From contig JABFSE010000010.1 in assembly GCA_013140765.1 (NCBI GenBank), positions 88,510 through 152,509 on the forward strand: a stretch of 64,000 nucleotides of DNA. Direction: 5' to 3'. The notes under the pieces are model-generated. The model was not told the origin of the DNA. It saw only the letters and a list, made by a program, of their open reading frames with translations, and searched no databases. This DNA comes from Sulfuriferula sp. (GTDB lineage Bacteria > Pseudomonadota > Gammaproteobacteria > Burkholderiales > Sulfuriferulaceae). This document shows positions 36,078 to 45,916 of this stretch, piece after piece (position 1 is the first letter of the stretch; every line of letters begins with the position of its first letter). Made by a program: the position numbers and the translations under genes.

Positions 36078-36931
36078 TATTTATTCCAATCATACCAAAT
36101 CGGCCTGCAATTATCGGGGAGTGGCGGCAAACGCCCTATATCACGATAACCTTCACCAGGCGCATGAAAATCAGAGCCGCGTGAGCAAAGCAGGGCAAAC
36201 CGATTGGCTAAATTTGCAAAATGCGGATACTGCTCAGGCGTGTGACTACCTGTCACCACTTCTATGCCTGCGCCGTCTAATGACTTAAACTGTTCCAATA
36301 GCTCGTGCATTTTAGCACTGCCCATTTGGTAACGCCCTGGATGCGCAATCACCGCTTGTCCACCACTGGCGTTAATCCAGCCCACTGCATCGGTCAAACT
36401 CGCCCATTGATGCGGCACATAGCCTGGTTTACCTTTGACTAAATACTTTTTGAAAACAGTCCGCGTATCTTTTACTAAACCCTGCGCAACCAAATATCGG
36501 GCAAAGTGCATACGGCCGATAAGGTTAGGATTGCCCGCATGTAAATAAGCCCCTGCCAAACTATCGACTATGCCGACCTTGCGCAAGCCTTCAGCCATTT
36601 TAACCGCACGCTCGCCACGTCCTGCACGAATCGCGGCTAATCCTGCCACTAAAACAGGATGTTCAGGGTCGATATTCAAACCGACGATGTGTAGCGTATG
36701 CGCACCCCAAGTCACTGAGATTTCCACGCCGTTGACAAATTTCATACCCAAACTCTCGGCTACTACTCGTGCGGGCGCAAGCCCGACCACATCATCGTGG
36801 TCGGTCAGTGCCAATGTCGTCACGCCTTGACCATGCGCACGTGCAACCAAATCTGCAGGGGATAAGCCACCATCAGAGGCGTTAGAATGGCAATGTAAAT
36901 CGTAATTTTCAGGGGGTGCAACAAGATTCAT
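36077..36931 (-). CDS. rnm: PHP-domain 3',5'-nucleoside bisphosphate phosphatase/RNase AM
   Basis: 284 residues. The PHP metal-binding motifs are visible: YDLHCHSNASDGGLSP, ALTDHDDVVGL and further His/Asp at HPGRYQ and SRGSDFHAPG. E. coli Rnm (YciV) trims 5S/23S rRNA 5' ends and hydrolyses pAp. It is the first gene of the rnm-yciO-M50-trpS operon and is divergent from the unknown gene at 36989. Confidence 0.92.
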   Translation of the reverse strand: MNLVAPPENYDLHCHSNASDGGLSPADLVARAHGQGVTTLALTDHDDVVGLAPARVVAESLGMKFVNGVEISVTWGAHTLHIVGLNIDPEHPVLVAGLAAIRAGRGERAVKMAEGLRKVGIVDSLAGAYLHAGNPNLIGRMHFARYLVAQGLVKDTRTVFKKYLVKGKPGYVPHQWASLTDAVGWINASGGQAVIAHPGRYQMGSAKMHELLEQFKSLDGAGIEVVTGSHTPEQYPHFANLANRFALLCSRGSDFHAPGEGYRDIGRLPPLPDNCRPIWYDWNK

Positions 36932-36988
36932 GATGTAATAACTTGTGGAATTAGGCTAAATCATAGCAAAATACGGGCTTACTCACTA

Positions 36989-37723
36989 ATGTTAGTTGAA
37001 AACATGACCATTCCAGTTGAAATTCGTAGCACATTTGAAGAAGCCAGCCGCATTATTCAAGAGACTTTTTTACAATCTGACATACAGTCTGGTTCACAAG
37101 TCACGCCCGACCAGCTCATAGAAGCAGTCAGCCAGTTTTTATTTGTATTCGACAAGCTCGATGCTGAAAATGGCGAAACGGGAGCTATTTTATTCGACGA
37201 TGTAAACCAACTAGGCGACCATGCCATCGGTTTTTTAATGGATTTGGCCTATTGGGCGGATAGGTTACGCTTACCTAAATCAAAAATGGATGTCGAAAAA
37301 ACCGCTTTAGGTGTCGCGCATTGGCTAATCCGTCACGAAGGCGAGCTACGCACTCTAGAACCATTGGTCAACAGCCTCGCCGCGAGTGCCAATCTCACAC
37401 AAGAGCCCGCCACACTCAAAGCCTTAGCGCAAGTAATGGGCGATACTATTAGTCACACAGCACCTAGCATACAGGCTGATTTAGAAAAAAATGACCCGAC
37501 TCGTCCTTGGCGCATATTGAACTTTAACTATGCTATCGTTGCCACACGCACACAAGACACCGAATTGATGTCACGCGCATTTGATACACTAGGACGCAAT
37601 TTACCTGAAGATTGTGTGGAATTTTTTGAACAAGGCTTGCAGCAGGCACAAAAAGCAAACTATGCGCCTGAAGTACAGGCAATGATGAAAACACATTTTG
37701 ACCGTTGGACTACCAAACACTAA
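36989..37723 (+). CDS. Conserved-looking protein of unknown function
   Basis: 244 residues, not recognised. It is rich in helix-forming segments and acidic residues, with no signal peptide or membrane segment: [47 protein letters not shown] and [16 protein letters not shown]. The C-terminal half contains regular 30-40 residue helical stretches that could be TPR-like ([18 protein letters not shown]). An alternative start is ATG 37004. It precedes yciB by four bases (stop 37723, start 37728), so it is probably co-transcribed with yciB-yciI-bolA-ppiC. Confidence 0.75.
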   Translation: MLVENMTIPVEIRSTFEEASRIIQETFLQSDIQSGSQVTPDQLIEAVSQFLFVFDKLDAENGETGAILFDDVNQLGDHAIGFLMDLAYWADRLRLPKSKMDVEKTALGVAHWLIRHEGELRTLEPLVNSLAASANLTQEPATLKALAQVMGDTISHTAPSIQADLEKNDPTRPWRILNFNYAIVATRTQDTELMSRAFDTLGRNLPEDCVEFFEQGLQQAQKANYAPEVQAMMKTHFDRWTTKH

Positions 37724-37727
37724 AACC

Positions 37728-38264
37728 ATGAAATTTTTATTTGATTTATTTCCCATACTACTGTTTTTTATCGCTTATAAATTTGGTGGTATTTACGTCG
37801 CTACCGCCGTTGGCATAGCCGCCAGCGTGGTGCAAATAGGCTGGCTGTTGTTACGCGGTAAAAAAGTCGATGTCATGATGTGGTTAAGCCTAGGCATTAT
37901 TGCGGTATTCGGCGGCGCAACTTTGTTTTTCCACAATGAAACCTTTATCAAATGGAAACCCACCGCGCTGTACTGGTTATTCGCTATTGGCTTGCTGGTG
38001 AGTGCCTACGGCTTTAAGAAAAACGTGATACAAACCATGATGGGCGCACAATTTAAGCTCCCCGCTAGTTTATGGGCTAAACTTAATCTGAGCTGGGTAT
38101 TATTTTTTATCGTCATGGGGCTTGTGAATCTTTACGTCGCCTTCACTTACAGCCTAGATACTTGGGTTAATTTCAAACTATTTGGTAGCACAGCAATGAT
38201 GTTTGCTTTTATCATTGCACAAGGGCTAGTCCTCAATAAATACATAGACGATAAAGAACAATGA
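37728..38264 (+). CDS. yciB: Septation protein A family (YciB)
   Basis: 178 residues from ATG 37728; the longer frame to 37698 overlaps the previous gene and is rejected. It begins [21 protein letters not shown], with five or so membrane helices, and has [16 protein letters not shown] and [18 protein letters not shown], the family hallmark. YciB is an inner-membrane protein linked to cell-division and envelope synthesis. The ATGA overlap at 38261 couples it to yciI. Confidence 0.94.
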   Translation: MKFLFDLFPILLFFIAYKFGGIYVATAVGIAASVVQIGWLLLRGKKVDVMMWLSLGIIAVFGGATLFFHNETFIKWKPTALYWLFAIGLLVSAYGFKKNVIQTMMGAQFKLPASLWAKLNLSWVLFFIVMGLVNLYVAFTYSLDTWVNFKLFGSTAMMFAFIIAQGLVLNKYIDDKEQ

Positions 38265-38569
38265 GTAATTGGTACGCCATCATCGCTGAAGATGTAGCAA
38301 ACAGCTTGCCGTTGCGTCTAGCAACCCGCCCTGCCCATATCGCACGCTTAGTCGCCTTGCAAGACGATGGTCGCTTATTGATAGCAGGGCCATTCCCAGC
38401 CATAGACAGCATGGATCCAGGTCAGGCTGGATTTACAGGTAGCCTGATTGTGGCTGAATTCGACAGCTTAACAGCCGCACAATCTTGGGCAGACGCAGAC
38501 CCCTATTTGCTGGCAGGTGTCTATGCTAACGTTATCGTTAAACCTTACAAGAAAGTATTGCCAGCATGA
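38261..38569 (+). CDS. yciI: YciI-like protein
   Basis: 102 residues of the ferredoxin-like YCII fold: [39 protein letters not shown] and [19 protein letters not shown]. The His-Asp pair (HIARL near 25 and the DP segment at 80) may be catalytic; activity is unproven for most members. Translationally coupled on both sides (ATGA). Confidence 0.9.
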   Translation: MSNWYAIIAEDVANSLPLRLATRPAHIARLVALQDDGRLLIAGPFPAIDSMDPGQAGFTGSLIVAEFDSLTAAQSWADADPYLLAGVYANVIVKPYKKVLPA

Positions 38570-38829
38570 ATACTGTGGAACTAATGCAGGCAAAATTAGC
38601 CTTATTACAGCCTAGTCACGTTGAGATTATTGATGATAGTGCCAAACACGCAAAACATGCGGGTGCGAAAAGCGGTGGTGGACATTACCGCTTAAACATC
38701 ATCTCAACACACTTCGCTAATCAGAATACTCTTGCGCGTCATCGCTTGGTATATGCAACACTGGGGGATTTAATGCAACAACAAATACACGCGCTTACGA
38801 TTTCTGCACTAACCCCAGCAGAAATCTGA
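38566..38829 (+). CDS. BolA family protein
   Basis: 87 residues with the BolA pattern: [20 protein letters not shown] (with the histidine/Gly region that can ligate a cluster with monothiol glutaredoxins) and [24 protein letters not shown] and IHALTI. BolA proteins act in Fe-S trafficking or as a transcription factor. It is coupled to yciI by ATGA and followed by the parvulin gene. Confidence 0.9.
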   Translation: MNTVELMQAKLALLQPSHVEIIDDSAKHAKHAGAKSGGGHYRLNIISTHFANQNTLARHRLVYATLGDLMQQQIHALTISALTPAEI

Positions 38830-38850
38830 ACTTAATCTAAAGGAAGAAAC

Positions 38851-39690
38851 ATGCAATTGAAAAAACTAACACTCGCCACTGTTTGTGCTTTAGGCTTAAC
38901 CGCACTCACAGGTTGTAACGCTGCTGAAGAAGCGAAACCAGCCACCGCTGTTGCTGTATCTGCGCCTGCCGCAGGTAAGCCATTGGCTACTGTGAATGGT
39001 GTTGCTATCTCTCAAGCACAATTTGACGTATTAAAACAAGAGCGTGCGGCACAAGGTCAACCGCTTAACGACCAAACTACAGCGGCAATGCGCGAAAGCA
39101 TGATTAACGCTGAAATTTTGGCACAGCAAGGCATAAAAGCAGGCTTGGACAAAGACAGCACATTCCAAGCACGTATGGATTTAGCTAAAACCCAAATGTT
39201 AGCGCAAGCCTACATTGCTAACTACGTTAAAACTACGCCAATTACCGAAGCGGCAATGAAAGCTGAATACGATAAAATCAAAACGATGATGGGCACTAAA
39301 GAGTATGAAGTGCGTCATATTTTGGTTGAAAACGAAGCCGATGCCAAAGCGATTATTACCCAGTTAGATGCTAAAAAAGCTAAATTTGAAGACTTGGCTA
39401 AAAAACAATCCAAGGATTCGTCAGCTGCTAACGGTGGTAAATTAGGCTGGGTAGCACCAGGTAACTTGGTAAAAGAATTCGCTGATGCGATGGTTAGTTT
39501 GAAAAAAGGCGAATACACAAAAACGCCAGTACACAGCAAATTCGGCTGGCATGTGATTGAAGTTGATAACGTGCGTGATTTGAAACTGCCACCTTTTGAT
39601 CAAATTAAAGATCAATTACGTGGTGATATGGAGCAACAAGCGGTGAAAAAATTAGTTACAGATTTACGCGCAAGTGCTAAAGTAGAATAA
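38851..39690 (+). CDS. Parvulin-type peptidyl-prolyl isomerase lipoprotein
   Basis: 279 residues. A lipoprotein signal ends LTALTGC (C22). A SurA_N-like helical region (about 55-135) precedes one parvulin domain (about 148-245: [17 protein letters not shown] and [18 protein letters not shown]). It assists folding of secreted or outer-membrane proteins in the periplasm. AAGGAAG lies seven bases before the ATG. It is the last gene of the yciB-yciI-bolA block. Confidence 0.92.
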   Translation: MQLKKLTLATVCALGLTALTGCNAAEEAKPATAVAVSAPAAGKPLATVNGVAISQAQFDVLKQERAAQGQPLNDQTTAAMRESMINAEILAQQGIKAGLDKDSTFQARMDLAKTQMLAQAYIANYVKTTPITEAAMKAEYDKIKTMMGTKEYEVRHILVENEADAKAIITQLDAKKAKFEDLAKKQSKDSSAANGGKLGWVAPGNLVKEFADAMVSLKKGEYTKTPVHSKFGWHVIEVDNVRDLKLPPFDQIKDQLRGDMEQQAVKKLVTDLRASAKVE

Positions 39691-39703
39691 ACAAAGATGT
39701 ATC

Positions 39704-39735
39704 TTGTGCTTGGCAAACTTGCCAAGCACAATTTA
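39704..39735 (+). terminator. Hairpin between the parvulin gene and hfq
   Basis: A perfect 12-bp stem (39704-39715 / 39720-39731) with loop AACT, followed by only three Ts. It is a terminator or attenuator that would reduce read-through into hfq. Confidence 0.65.
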
Positions 39736-39746
39736 TCCCAGATTTA

Positions 39747-39986
39747 GTGGATGACAAAAAAATGAAAAATTTACAAGACCAATTCCTCAACGCATTACGC
39801 AAAGAACACATACTTGTGTCCGTATTCTTAGTCAACGGCATCAAGCTCGTCGGCAAAATAGAGTCATTTGACCAATACATGGTCATGCTCAAAGGTCATG
39901 ATAACGTTAGCCAAGCTATTTTTAAGCACGCTATCTCTACTATTTCCCCCTCTAAACAAGTGACTATTGATACCTCTGCCGAATAA
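39747..39986 (+). CDS. hfq: Hfq-like RNA chaperone (atypical)
   Basis: 79 residues from GTG 39747 (ATG 39762 is an equally possible start). The Sm motifs are [39 protein letters not shown] and [13 protein letters not shown]. Proximal-site residues Q8/D9, K31, Q41, K56 and H57 equivalents are kept, but Tyr25 and Tyr55 equivalents are Phe, and the beta3-beta4 loop KGHDN is two residues longer than in E. coli. It is not next to hflX/hflKC, the usual hfq neighbours. It may be a second Hfq copy or a shifted main copy. Confidence 0.85.
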   Translation: MDDKKMKNLQDQFLNALRKEHILVSVFLVNGIKLVGKIESFDQYMVMLKGHDNVSQAIFKHAISTISPSKQVTIDTSAE

Positions 39987-39990
39987 AACT

Positions 39991-40020
39991 TACGCACCTG
40001 AATGAAAATTCAGGTGCGTA
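39991..40020. terminator. GAAA-tetraloop hairpin between hfq and pepN
   Basis: Perfect 13-bp stem (39991-40003 / 40008-40020) with loop GAAA. The two genes converge. The minus strand then has TTTT shortly after, so termination of pepN is plausible; on the plus strand the U-run is weak. Confidence 0.75.
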
Positions 40021-40026
40021 TGCTAT

Positions 40027-42642
40027 CTAGCTTAACAGTTTCACCACTAGCTCCTGCACATCTTTAGATAAACTCTGCGCGTTAGCAACACGATACAGGG
40101 CATCCTGCATATAGGCGCGTAAATTCGGCGCGTATTTCCGCCAATGATCCATGACTCGCACCAAACGCGCCGCAACTTGTGGGTTAATCGCGTTTAACGC
40201 TAATACTTGATCTGCCCAAAACGCATAACCACTGCCATCTTGCGCATGAAACTGCACAGGATTAGCGTGGCAAAAACTGAATATCAAACTACGTGCTCTG
40301 TTAGGGTTATGTATAGAAAAATCAGGGTGTTGCATCAATTTCTTAATGTGACGCACATCCGTTTGTGTCGCGCTGGCTTGCAAACTAAACCACTTATCTA
40401 TCACTAAGGCTTCGTTACTAAAGTCTTGATAAAATGCCTGCAAATCGCTATCCGCCGCGTTAATGTCGGCGTGTACCAATACAGATAACGCGGCTATTCT
40501 ATCGGTCATATTTTGTGCATGGCGTACCTGATGTACAGCCAAATCATGCGCGGGGGTATCTTCAGTTAGCGATAAATAGGATAAAGCCAGATTTTTCAAC
40601 CCGCGTTTAGCCGCAGATAGCGCATCGGGCGAATAAACGCCTGCGGTTTGATTGGCATTAAAGCAAGCATAAAAATCATCTCGCAGCGCAATGGCTAATT
40701 GGGTGCGCATAAACTGACGCGCTGTGTGTATGGCGGCAGGATTTATCAGCGCGGACAACTCGGCCAACATCGCTTCCGACGGCAGTGTCAACACCAGCTC
40801 CCGAAAAGCAGGGTCTAAATTTTCATCATTCAAAATGTCACTCATTGCGTGTATAAATGCGTCGTCCAACACCAGCGACTCACCCCCTTGCACGGCGGCA
40901 ATCAAGCGCATTAAACGTCGCGTCGCCATTTGTTGCCCTGCTTCCCAGCGATTAAAAGCATCACTGTCATTTGCTAACAAATGGGCTAATTCAGCATCGC
41001 TATAATCATATTTGAGTATGACTGGAGCCGAAAAATTACGTAATAACGACGGTGTAGGCTCACTCGCAACGCGCTCAAATACAAAACTTTGCTGCATTGC
41101 AGTCAACGCCAATACGCAAGTTGTTTCAACGGACGCAGCACCTGCCAAATACAGCGGCAGATTCTGTCCATCCGCATCCAGCAAACCAACCGCCATAGGA
41201 ATATGAAACGCCACGGCAGGTGCATTGGCACAGTGCTGCGTCAAATGTAGCGTATAGCGTTGCGTATCTGCTTCATAATTCGAGGTGACCGTCACAGTGG
41301 GCGTACCTGCGTGGCTATACCAGTTTTCAAACAGACTTAAATCACAGCCATTCGCATCCGCCATCGCCGCACGGAAATCGTCACACGTCACGGCCTGCCC
41401 GTCATGCCTGGCAAAATACAAATCCATCCCTTTGCGAAAACCATCACGCCCTAATAAAGTTTGATACATACGCACGACTTCTGCGCCTTTTTCGTAAATC
41501 GTCACTGTGTAAAAATTGCTGATTTCGACAAAGCTATCAGGACGCACAGGGTGCGCCATCGGCCCTGCATCTTCAGAAAACTGAACTTGGCGCAAGGTAC
41601 GGACATCCTCTATGCGCTTCACTGCTCGCCCGCTGTCTGTTCCTACCATATCGGCAGAAAACTCCTGATCACGGAATACGGTCAAGCCTTCTTTTAATGA
41701 CAGCTGAAACCAATCCTGACAAGTCACGCGGTTCCCTGTCCAGTTATGGAAATACTCATGTCCCACAACCGATTCGATATTGGCATAATCAACATCGGTG
41801 GCAACACGCGGATTGGCAAGTACATATTTAGTATTAAATATGTTCAAACCTTTATTCTCCATCGCCCCCATGTTGAAATCGCTCACCGCCACTATCATAA
41901 ATCGATCCAAATCCAGCTCTAGTCCAAAACGTTGCTCATCCCAACGAATACTGTGCTTTAAGGAGTCCATCGCATGTTGCGTTTTATCGAGATTGCCCGC
42001 CTCTACCCACACTTGCAACAAAGCCTCACGTCCCGAAGGCTGGGTGATAGTTTCTTCCTGACACACCAACTTCCCTGCCACTAATGCAAATAAATACGCT
42101 GGTTTTTTGAACGGGTCTAGCCATTTTGCATAATGCCTGCCGTCCGCTAACATGCCCTCTTCAACTAAATTGCCGTTAGATAATAATACGGGGAACTGCT
42201 GTTTATCCGCCTGCAACGTCACCGTATATTGGGTCATGACATCTGGACGATCGGGGAAAAAGGTAATTTTGCGAAAGCCTTCGGCCTCACATTGGGTAAA
42301 TAAATTCCCATTCGACGCGTATAAACCCATGAGCGAGGTATTTTTATCAGGCTGGGCTAATGTGACGATGGTCAACGTAAACGTATCAGGCACATTGTGG
42401 ATACATAAATGGCTGTCAGTCAGCACATAATCATCCCCAGCTGTTAATACGCGCTCGTCCAGTTGCACGCTCAACAATGTCAATTCATCGCCATTTAACA
42501 ACAAATCAGCGGCTGGATGTAGCCGAGAAAACTGCATGGTGCTGTGTATATGTGTCTGTGCAATATCGAGGTCAAAAAACAAATTGACAGACGTTATTTG
42601 AAAAGGATAAGGCTGGTAATTATTACGATAAATAGTGTGCAT
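40027..42642 (-). CDS. pepN: Aminopeptidase N (M1 family)
   Basis: 871 residues. The M1 exopeptidase motif GAMEN (NMGAMENKGLN) and zinc site HEYFHNWTGNRVTCQDWFQ (HExxH with the distal Glu of KEGLTVFRDQE) are intact. It is a cytosolic peptidase that removes N-terminal residues from peptides. It lies two bases after the ABC ATPase gene (42645), so peptide import and peptide degradation are probably one operon. Confidence 0.96.
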   Translation of the reverse strand: MHTIYRNNYQPYPFQITSVNLFFDLDIAQTHIHSTMQFSRLHPAADLLLNGDELTLLSVQLDERVLTAGDDYVLTDSHLCIHNVPDTFTLTIVTLAQPDKNTSLMGLYASNGNLFTQCEAEGFRKITFFPDRPDVMTQYTVTLQADKQQFPVLLSNGNLVEEGMLADGRHYAKWLDPFKKPAYLFALVAGKLVCQEETITQPSGREALLQVWVEAGNLDKTQHAMDSLKHSIRWDEQRFGLELDLDRFMIVAVSDFNMGAMENKGLNIFNTKYVLANPRVATDVDYANIESVVGHEYFHNWTGNRVTCQDWFQLSLKEGLTVFRDQEFSADMVGTDSGRAVKRIEDVRTLRQVQFSEDAGPMAHPVRPDSFVEISNFYTVTIYEKGAEVVRMYQTLLGRDGFRKGMDLYFARHDGQAVTCDDFRAAMADANGCDLSLFENWYSHAGTPTVTVTSNYEADTQRYTLHLTQHCANAPAVAFHIPMAVGLLDADGQNLPLYLAGAASVETTCVLALTAMQQSFVFERVASEPTPSLLRNFSAPVILKYDYSDAELAHLLANDSDAFNRWEAGQQMATRRLMRLIAAVQGGESLVLDDAFIHAMSDILNDENLDPAFRELVLTLPSEAMLAELSALINPAAIHTARQFMRTQLAIALRDDFYACFNANQTAGVYSPDALSAAKRGLKNLALSYLSLTEDTPAHDLAVHQVRHAQNMTDRIAALSVLVHADINAADSDLQAFYQDFSNEALVIDKWFSLQASATQTDVRHIKKLMQHPDFSIHNPNRARSLIFSFCHANPVQFHAQDGSGYAFWADQVLALNAINPQVAARLVRVMDHWRKYAPNLRAYMQDALYRVANAQSLSKDVQELVVKLLS

Positions 42643-42644
42643 AA

Positions 42645-44603
42645 TTATTGGGGGCTTAAAAGATGACAGTGGACAAAATGCGTAGGACTAATTTGCGTCA
42701 TGCGCGGGTATTGTTGACGGCAAATAGCCATCGCTTGCGGACAACGCGGGTGAAAATGGCAACCTGTGGGTGGATGCGCCGCACTCGCTATCTCATTACT
42801 TAATAGCCTAACGTCGCCCTGCCCACGCGTTAAGCTAGGAACAGCGGCAAGTAAGGCGAGCGTGTAAGGATGAGCGGCATGTTGCATGATTTCATCATTG
42901 CGACCTATCTCGACGATACGCCCTAAATACATAACGGCAATACGGTGAGCTAGGTAATCTGCCACGGGTAAGTTGTGGGTAATAAACAAATAACTTACTT
43001 TTAGTTTAATCTGTAAGTCTTTTAATAAATTGATAATTTGTGCTTGAACAGACACATCCAGCGCACTCGTAGGCTCATCACAAATAATCAACTTAGGACG
43101 CACCGCCAATGCGCGCGCTATGGCAATACGTTGCCTTTGCCCACCCGAAAACTCATGCGGATAACGCGTGAGCGCATCATCAGGCAAGCCTACTTGCGCT
43201 AACAAATAGCGCAAGTCAGCCATATCCACCTTCATGCCGAGTGCTTGCATACCTTCGGTTAATATCACTTGCACTCGCAAATGGGGGTTCAAAGAGCTAT
43301 ACGGATCTTGAAATATCATTTGCATATAAGCACGCTGTTGCCGCAATGCGCGAGGCGTAAGTGCGGCCAGATCAACGCCATCGAGTAACACTCGCCCTGC
43401 TGTTGCGTGTTGCAATTGCAAAATCGCTTTGCCTATCGTCGTTTTGCCGCAACCTGATTCACCTACCAGGGCCAAGGTTTCTGCACCATGCAGACTAAAA
43501 CTCACCCCATCTACCGCTTTTAGCATCGGCGTGTGCGACGACAACCAAACACGCTTTAACGGATAATGCACTCGTAAATCGTCCACTACCAGCACCGCTT
43601 CACTACCAATAGCCGCCACGGTATTTAACGCAGGTGTAAGCGTAACCGTAACTGATTGCGCTTGCGCCAACAAGTGACAGCGGGCACGATGCCCCTGCCC
43701 CAGCGTCGTCCACTCAGGCGGGCGTTCATGACATAAAGCAAATGCGCTATCGCAACGTGACGCGAATCGACAACCGACAAACACCGTATCAAGTGCAGGC
43801 ACGCTACCAGTGATATTGGCGAGCTTATTCAGGTTACGTTGAGGCAATGCGGCAAACAATTTTTGGCTATACGGATGCGCAGGTTGCGTAAAAAACGCAT
43901 CACGCGGCGCAACCTCGACCAGCTCGCCTGCATACATCACGCCAACCTGATGCGCCATTTCACTCACCACGCCTAAATCATGCGTAATCAGCAACATAGC
44001 CATGCCACGCTGTTGCTGTATCTCACGTAACAAACGCAGTACCTGCGCCTGTATAGTCACATCCAATGCGGTGGTGGGCTCATCGGCTATCAACACCTCG
44101 GGATTACCTGCCAAGGTCATGGCTATCATCACCCGTTGTTTCATGCCACCTGATAATTGGAACGGGTAATCACCCAAGCGTCGCACCGCATCGGGAATAC
44201 CGACCGCTGACAATAAGTCTGCCGCTTGCTGATGGTGTGTTTTAGTCGGTGTGTCGGTATGGCGACGCAACGTTTCTGTAATTTGCTCGCCTACGGTTAA
44301 CACGGGATTAAGGCTAGTCATAGGCTCTTGAAATATCATGCCTATTTTGCCGCCGCGCACCTTGCGCATGGCCGATTCAGGCAGTTGTAATATATCCTCA
44401 CCTTGTAACATAACCTGCCCTGATGAGATATGGGCGACTTCAGGCAATAAACGCATAATCGACAATGCCGTCATCGACTTACCACAACCTGATTCGCCTA
44501 ATAATGCGAATGTTTCCCCTGCATTGATATGCAAGCTCACGCCATCCACTAAATGTAATTTACCTAAGCGAGTATGTAGTTGTTCAACGGATAACACAGA
44601 CAT
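42645..44603 (-). CDS. Fused double-ATPase of a peptide ABC importer (YejF-like)
   Basis: 652 residues containing two complete nucleotide-binding domains: Walker A GESGCGKSMTALSI and GESGCGKTTIGKAI, signatures LSGGMKQRVMIAMTL and SGGQRQRIAIARAL. Each domain ends in an oligopeptide-transporter C-terminal element with four cysteines (GCRFASRCDSAFALC and GCHFHPRCPQAMAIC), a region known to carry an iron-sulfur cluster in some OppD proteins. It powers the two permeases encoded just upstream. Start and stop codons overlap the permease gene at 44603. Confidence 0.93.
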   Translation of the reverse strand: MSVLSVEQLHTRLGKLHLVDGVSLHINAGETFALLGESGCGKSMTALSIMRLLPEVAHISSGQVMLQGEDILQLPESAMRKVRGGKIGMIFQEPMTSLNPVLTVGEQITETLRRHTDTPTKTHHQQAADLLSAVGIPDAVRRLGDYPFQLSGGMKQRVMIAMTLAGNPEVLIADEPTTALDVTIQAQVLRLLREIQQQRGMAMLLITHDLGVVSEMAHQVGVMYAGELVEVAPRDAFFTQPAHPYSQKLFAALPQRNLNKLANITGSVPALDTVFVGCRFASRCDSAFALCHERPPEWTTLGQGHRARCHLLAQAQSVTVTLTPALNTVAAIGSEAVLVVDDLRVHYPLKRVWLSSHTPMLKAVDGVSFSLHGAETLALVGESGCGKTTIGKAILQLQHATAGRVLLDGVDLAALTPRALRQQRAYMQMIFQDPYSSLNPHLRVQVILTEGMQALGMKVDMADLRYLLAQVGLPDDALTRYPHEFSGGQRQRIAIARALAVRPKLIICDEPTSALDVSVQAQIINLLKDLQIKLKVSYLFITHNLPVADYLAHRIAVMYLGRIVEIGRNDEIMQHAAHPYTLALLAAVPSLTRGQGDVRLLSNEIASAAHPPTGCHFHPRCPQAMAICRQQYPRMTQISPTHFVHCHLLSPQ

Positions 44604-45916
44604 CAGGCATGACCTTTCGGATCAAACGCATCACGCACGCTATCGGCAAATAAATTAGCCGCTAATACTAGCGTAAACATAAAGCTAAACGCCGCCACCA
44701 ACGGCCACCAGACAACGGGTTCGCGTGCCATTTCCAGCCGTGCCGCGTTAATCATATTGCCCCAGCTTTGCATAGCAGGATCCACCCCTACGCCGACGTA
44801 AGACAACACGGCTTCGGCCAATACCAGCCCTGAAAAATCCATGACTACGCTAATCAAAATAAGATGGAATAAATTCGGCAAAATATGCCGCAACATAATA
44901 CGCATATCGCTCACAGCAAACGCACGCGCCGCTTGCACATAATCCAACTCACGCAGTTTCAACGTCTCGCCGCGCAATAGCCGACACAAGCCAGTCCAGT
45001 TGGTTACGCCGATAATAATACATAAAAACAACAATCTAAAATCAGTACGCGCCGCCGAGCTGTCAAATAAAGCGGGGTGTGTTTCTATATAAACCTGCAT
45101 CATTAACACCGCCGCCGCAATCAACAACACACTAGGAATCGCATTTAAGGTAGTGTAAATATATTGAATAACATCATCCAACCAGCCACCAAAATAACCC
45201 GCACTTATCCCCATCAATACCGCAAACGGCAACATAATCAGCGTGGTCAACGTACCTATCAACAGCCCAGTGCGTATGCTTTTTAAAGTACTGTAGAGCA
45301 CATCTTGCCCCACTTTATCCGTGCCCAAAATATGGTAATGCCCAGCCAAACTAATCAGCAGCATCGTGCCTAGCAGCACAATAATCAGTACCCAGCTACC
45401 CGCGCCCATAGTGTGTCGGACATGGAAAAGCCGCATCACCAACCAGATTAGCAAAATTGCCGCCATGCCCCAGCTCGTACCGCGTAACAGCAATACGCTA
45501 ACTTCAGGCTGTGGGGTTTGCGCGATATTTAAGCGCGGGTAATCACGTACAACTAGCCCATTCGCTAACGTCACATTTTCTTTAACGTATAAATGTTGCG
45601 CTAACGGGGCAGAATAGGTTTTTTCATTATGAGCGCGTAGCGGTTGCAATACTGCATCTAATGCGCTCATGACTTCTATGCTGTATTGCGGTGTCGGGCT
45701 ATCGGGCAAAACGGGGCGATAATGCAGTGAGTCTAACAAGGCGAGCAAAGTGAACATCAACAGTATCCAGCCTGTTATTATGCCCATTTTGTTTTGATAT
45801 AAGCGGCGTAATGCTTCGCGTAATTGTCCATCGGCAGGTTGAAAATACAGCATCAAAGCCATGCTTATCACGAGCAAATAAATCAATGCGTCAGTCCATA
45901 ATACCACGGGCATCAT
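44603..45916 (-). CDS. Peptide ABC transporter permease (OppC/YejE-type)
   Basis: 437 residues, longer than typical OppC (about 300). An extra N-terminal membrane helix and a periplasmic stretch (about 65-150) come before the core, which has GTDKVGQDVLYSTLKS and the EAA-loop element GETLKLRELDYVQAARAFAVSD. It forms one half of the transport channel. It overlaps the upstream permease gene by four bases (45913-45916). Confidence 0.92.
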   Translation of the reverse strand: MMPVVLWTDALIYLLVISMALMLYFQPADGQLREALRRLYQNKMGIITGWILLMFTLLALLDSLHYRPVLPDSPTPQYSIEVMSALDAVLQPLRAHNEKTYSAPLAQHLYVKENVTLANGLVVRDYPRLNIAQTPQPEVSVLLLRGTSWGMAAILLIWLVMRLFHVRHTMGAGSWVLIIVLLGTMLLISLAGHYHILGTDKVGQDVLYSTLKSIRTGLLIGTLTTLIMLPFAVLMGISAGYFGGWLDDVIQYIYTTLNAIPSVLLIAAAVLMMQVYIETHPALFDSSAARTDFRLLFLCIIIGVTNWTGLCRLLRGETLKLRELDYVQAARAFAVSDMRIMLRHILPNLFHLILISVVMDFSGLVLAEAVLSYVGVGVDPAMQSWGNMINAARLEMAREPVVWWPLVAAFSFMFTLVLAANLFADSVRDAFDPKGHA

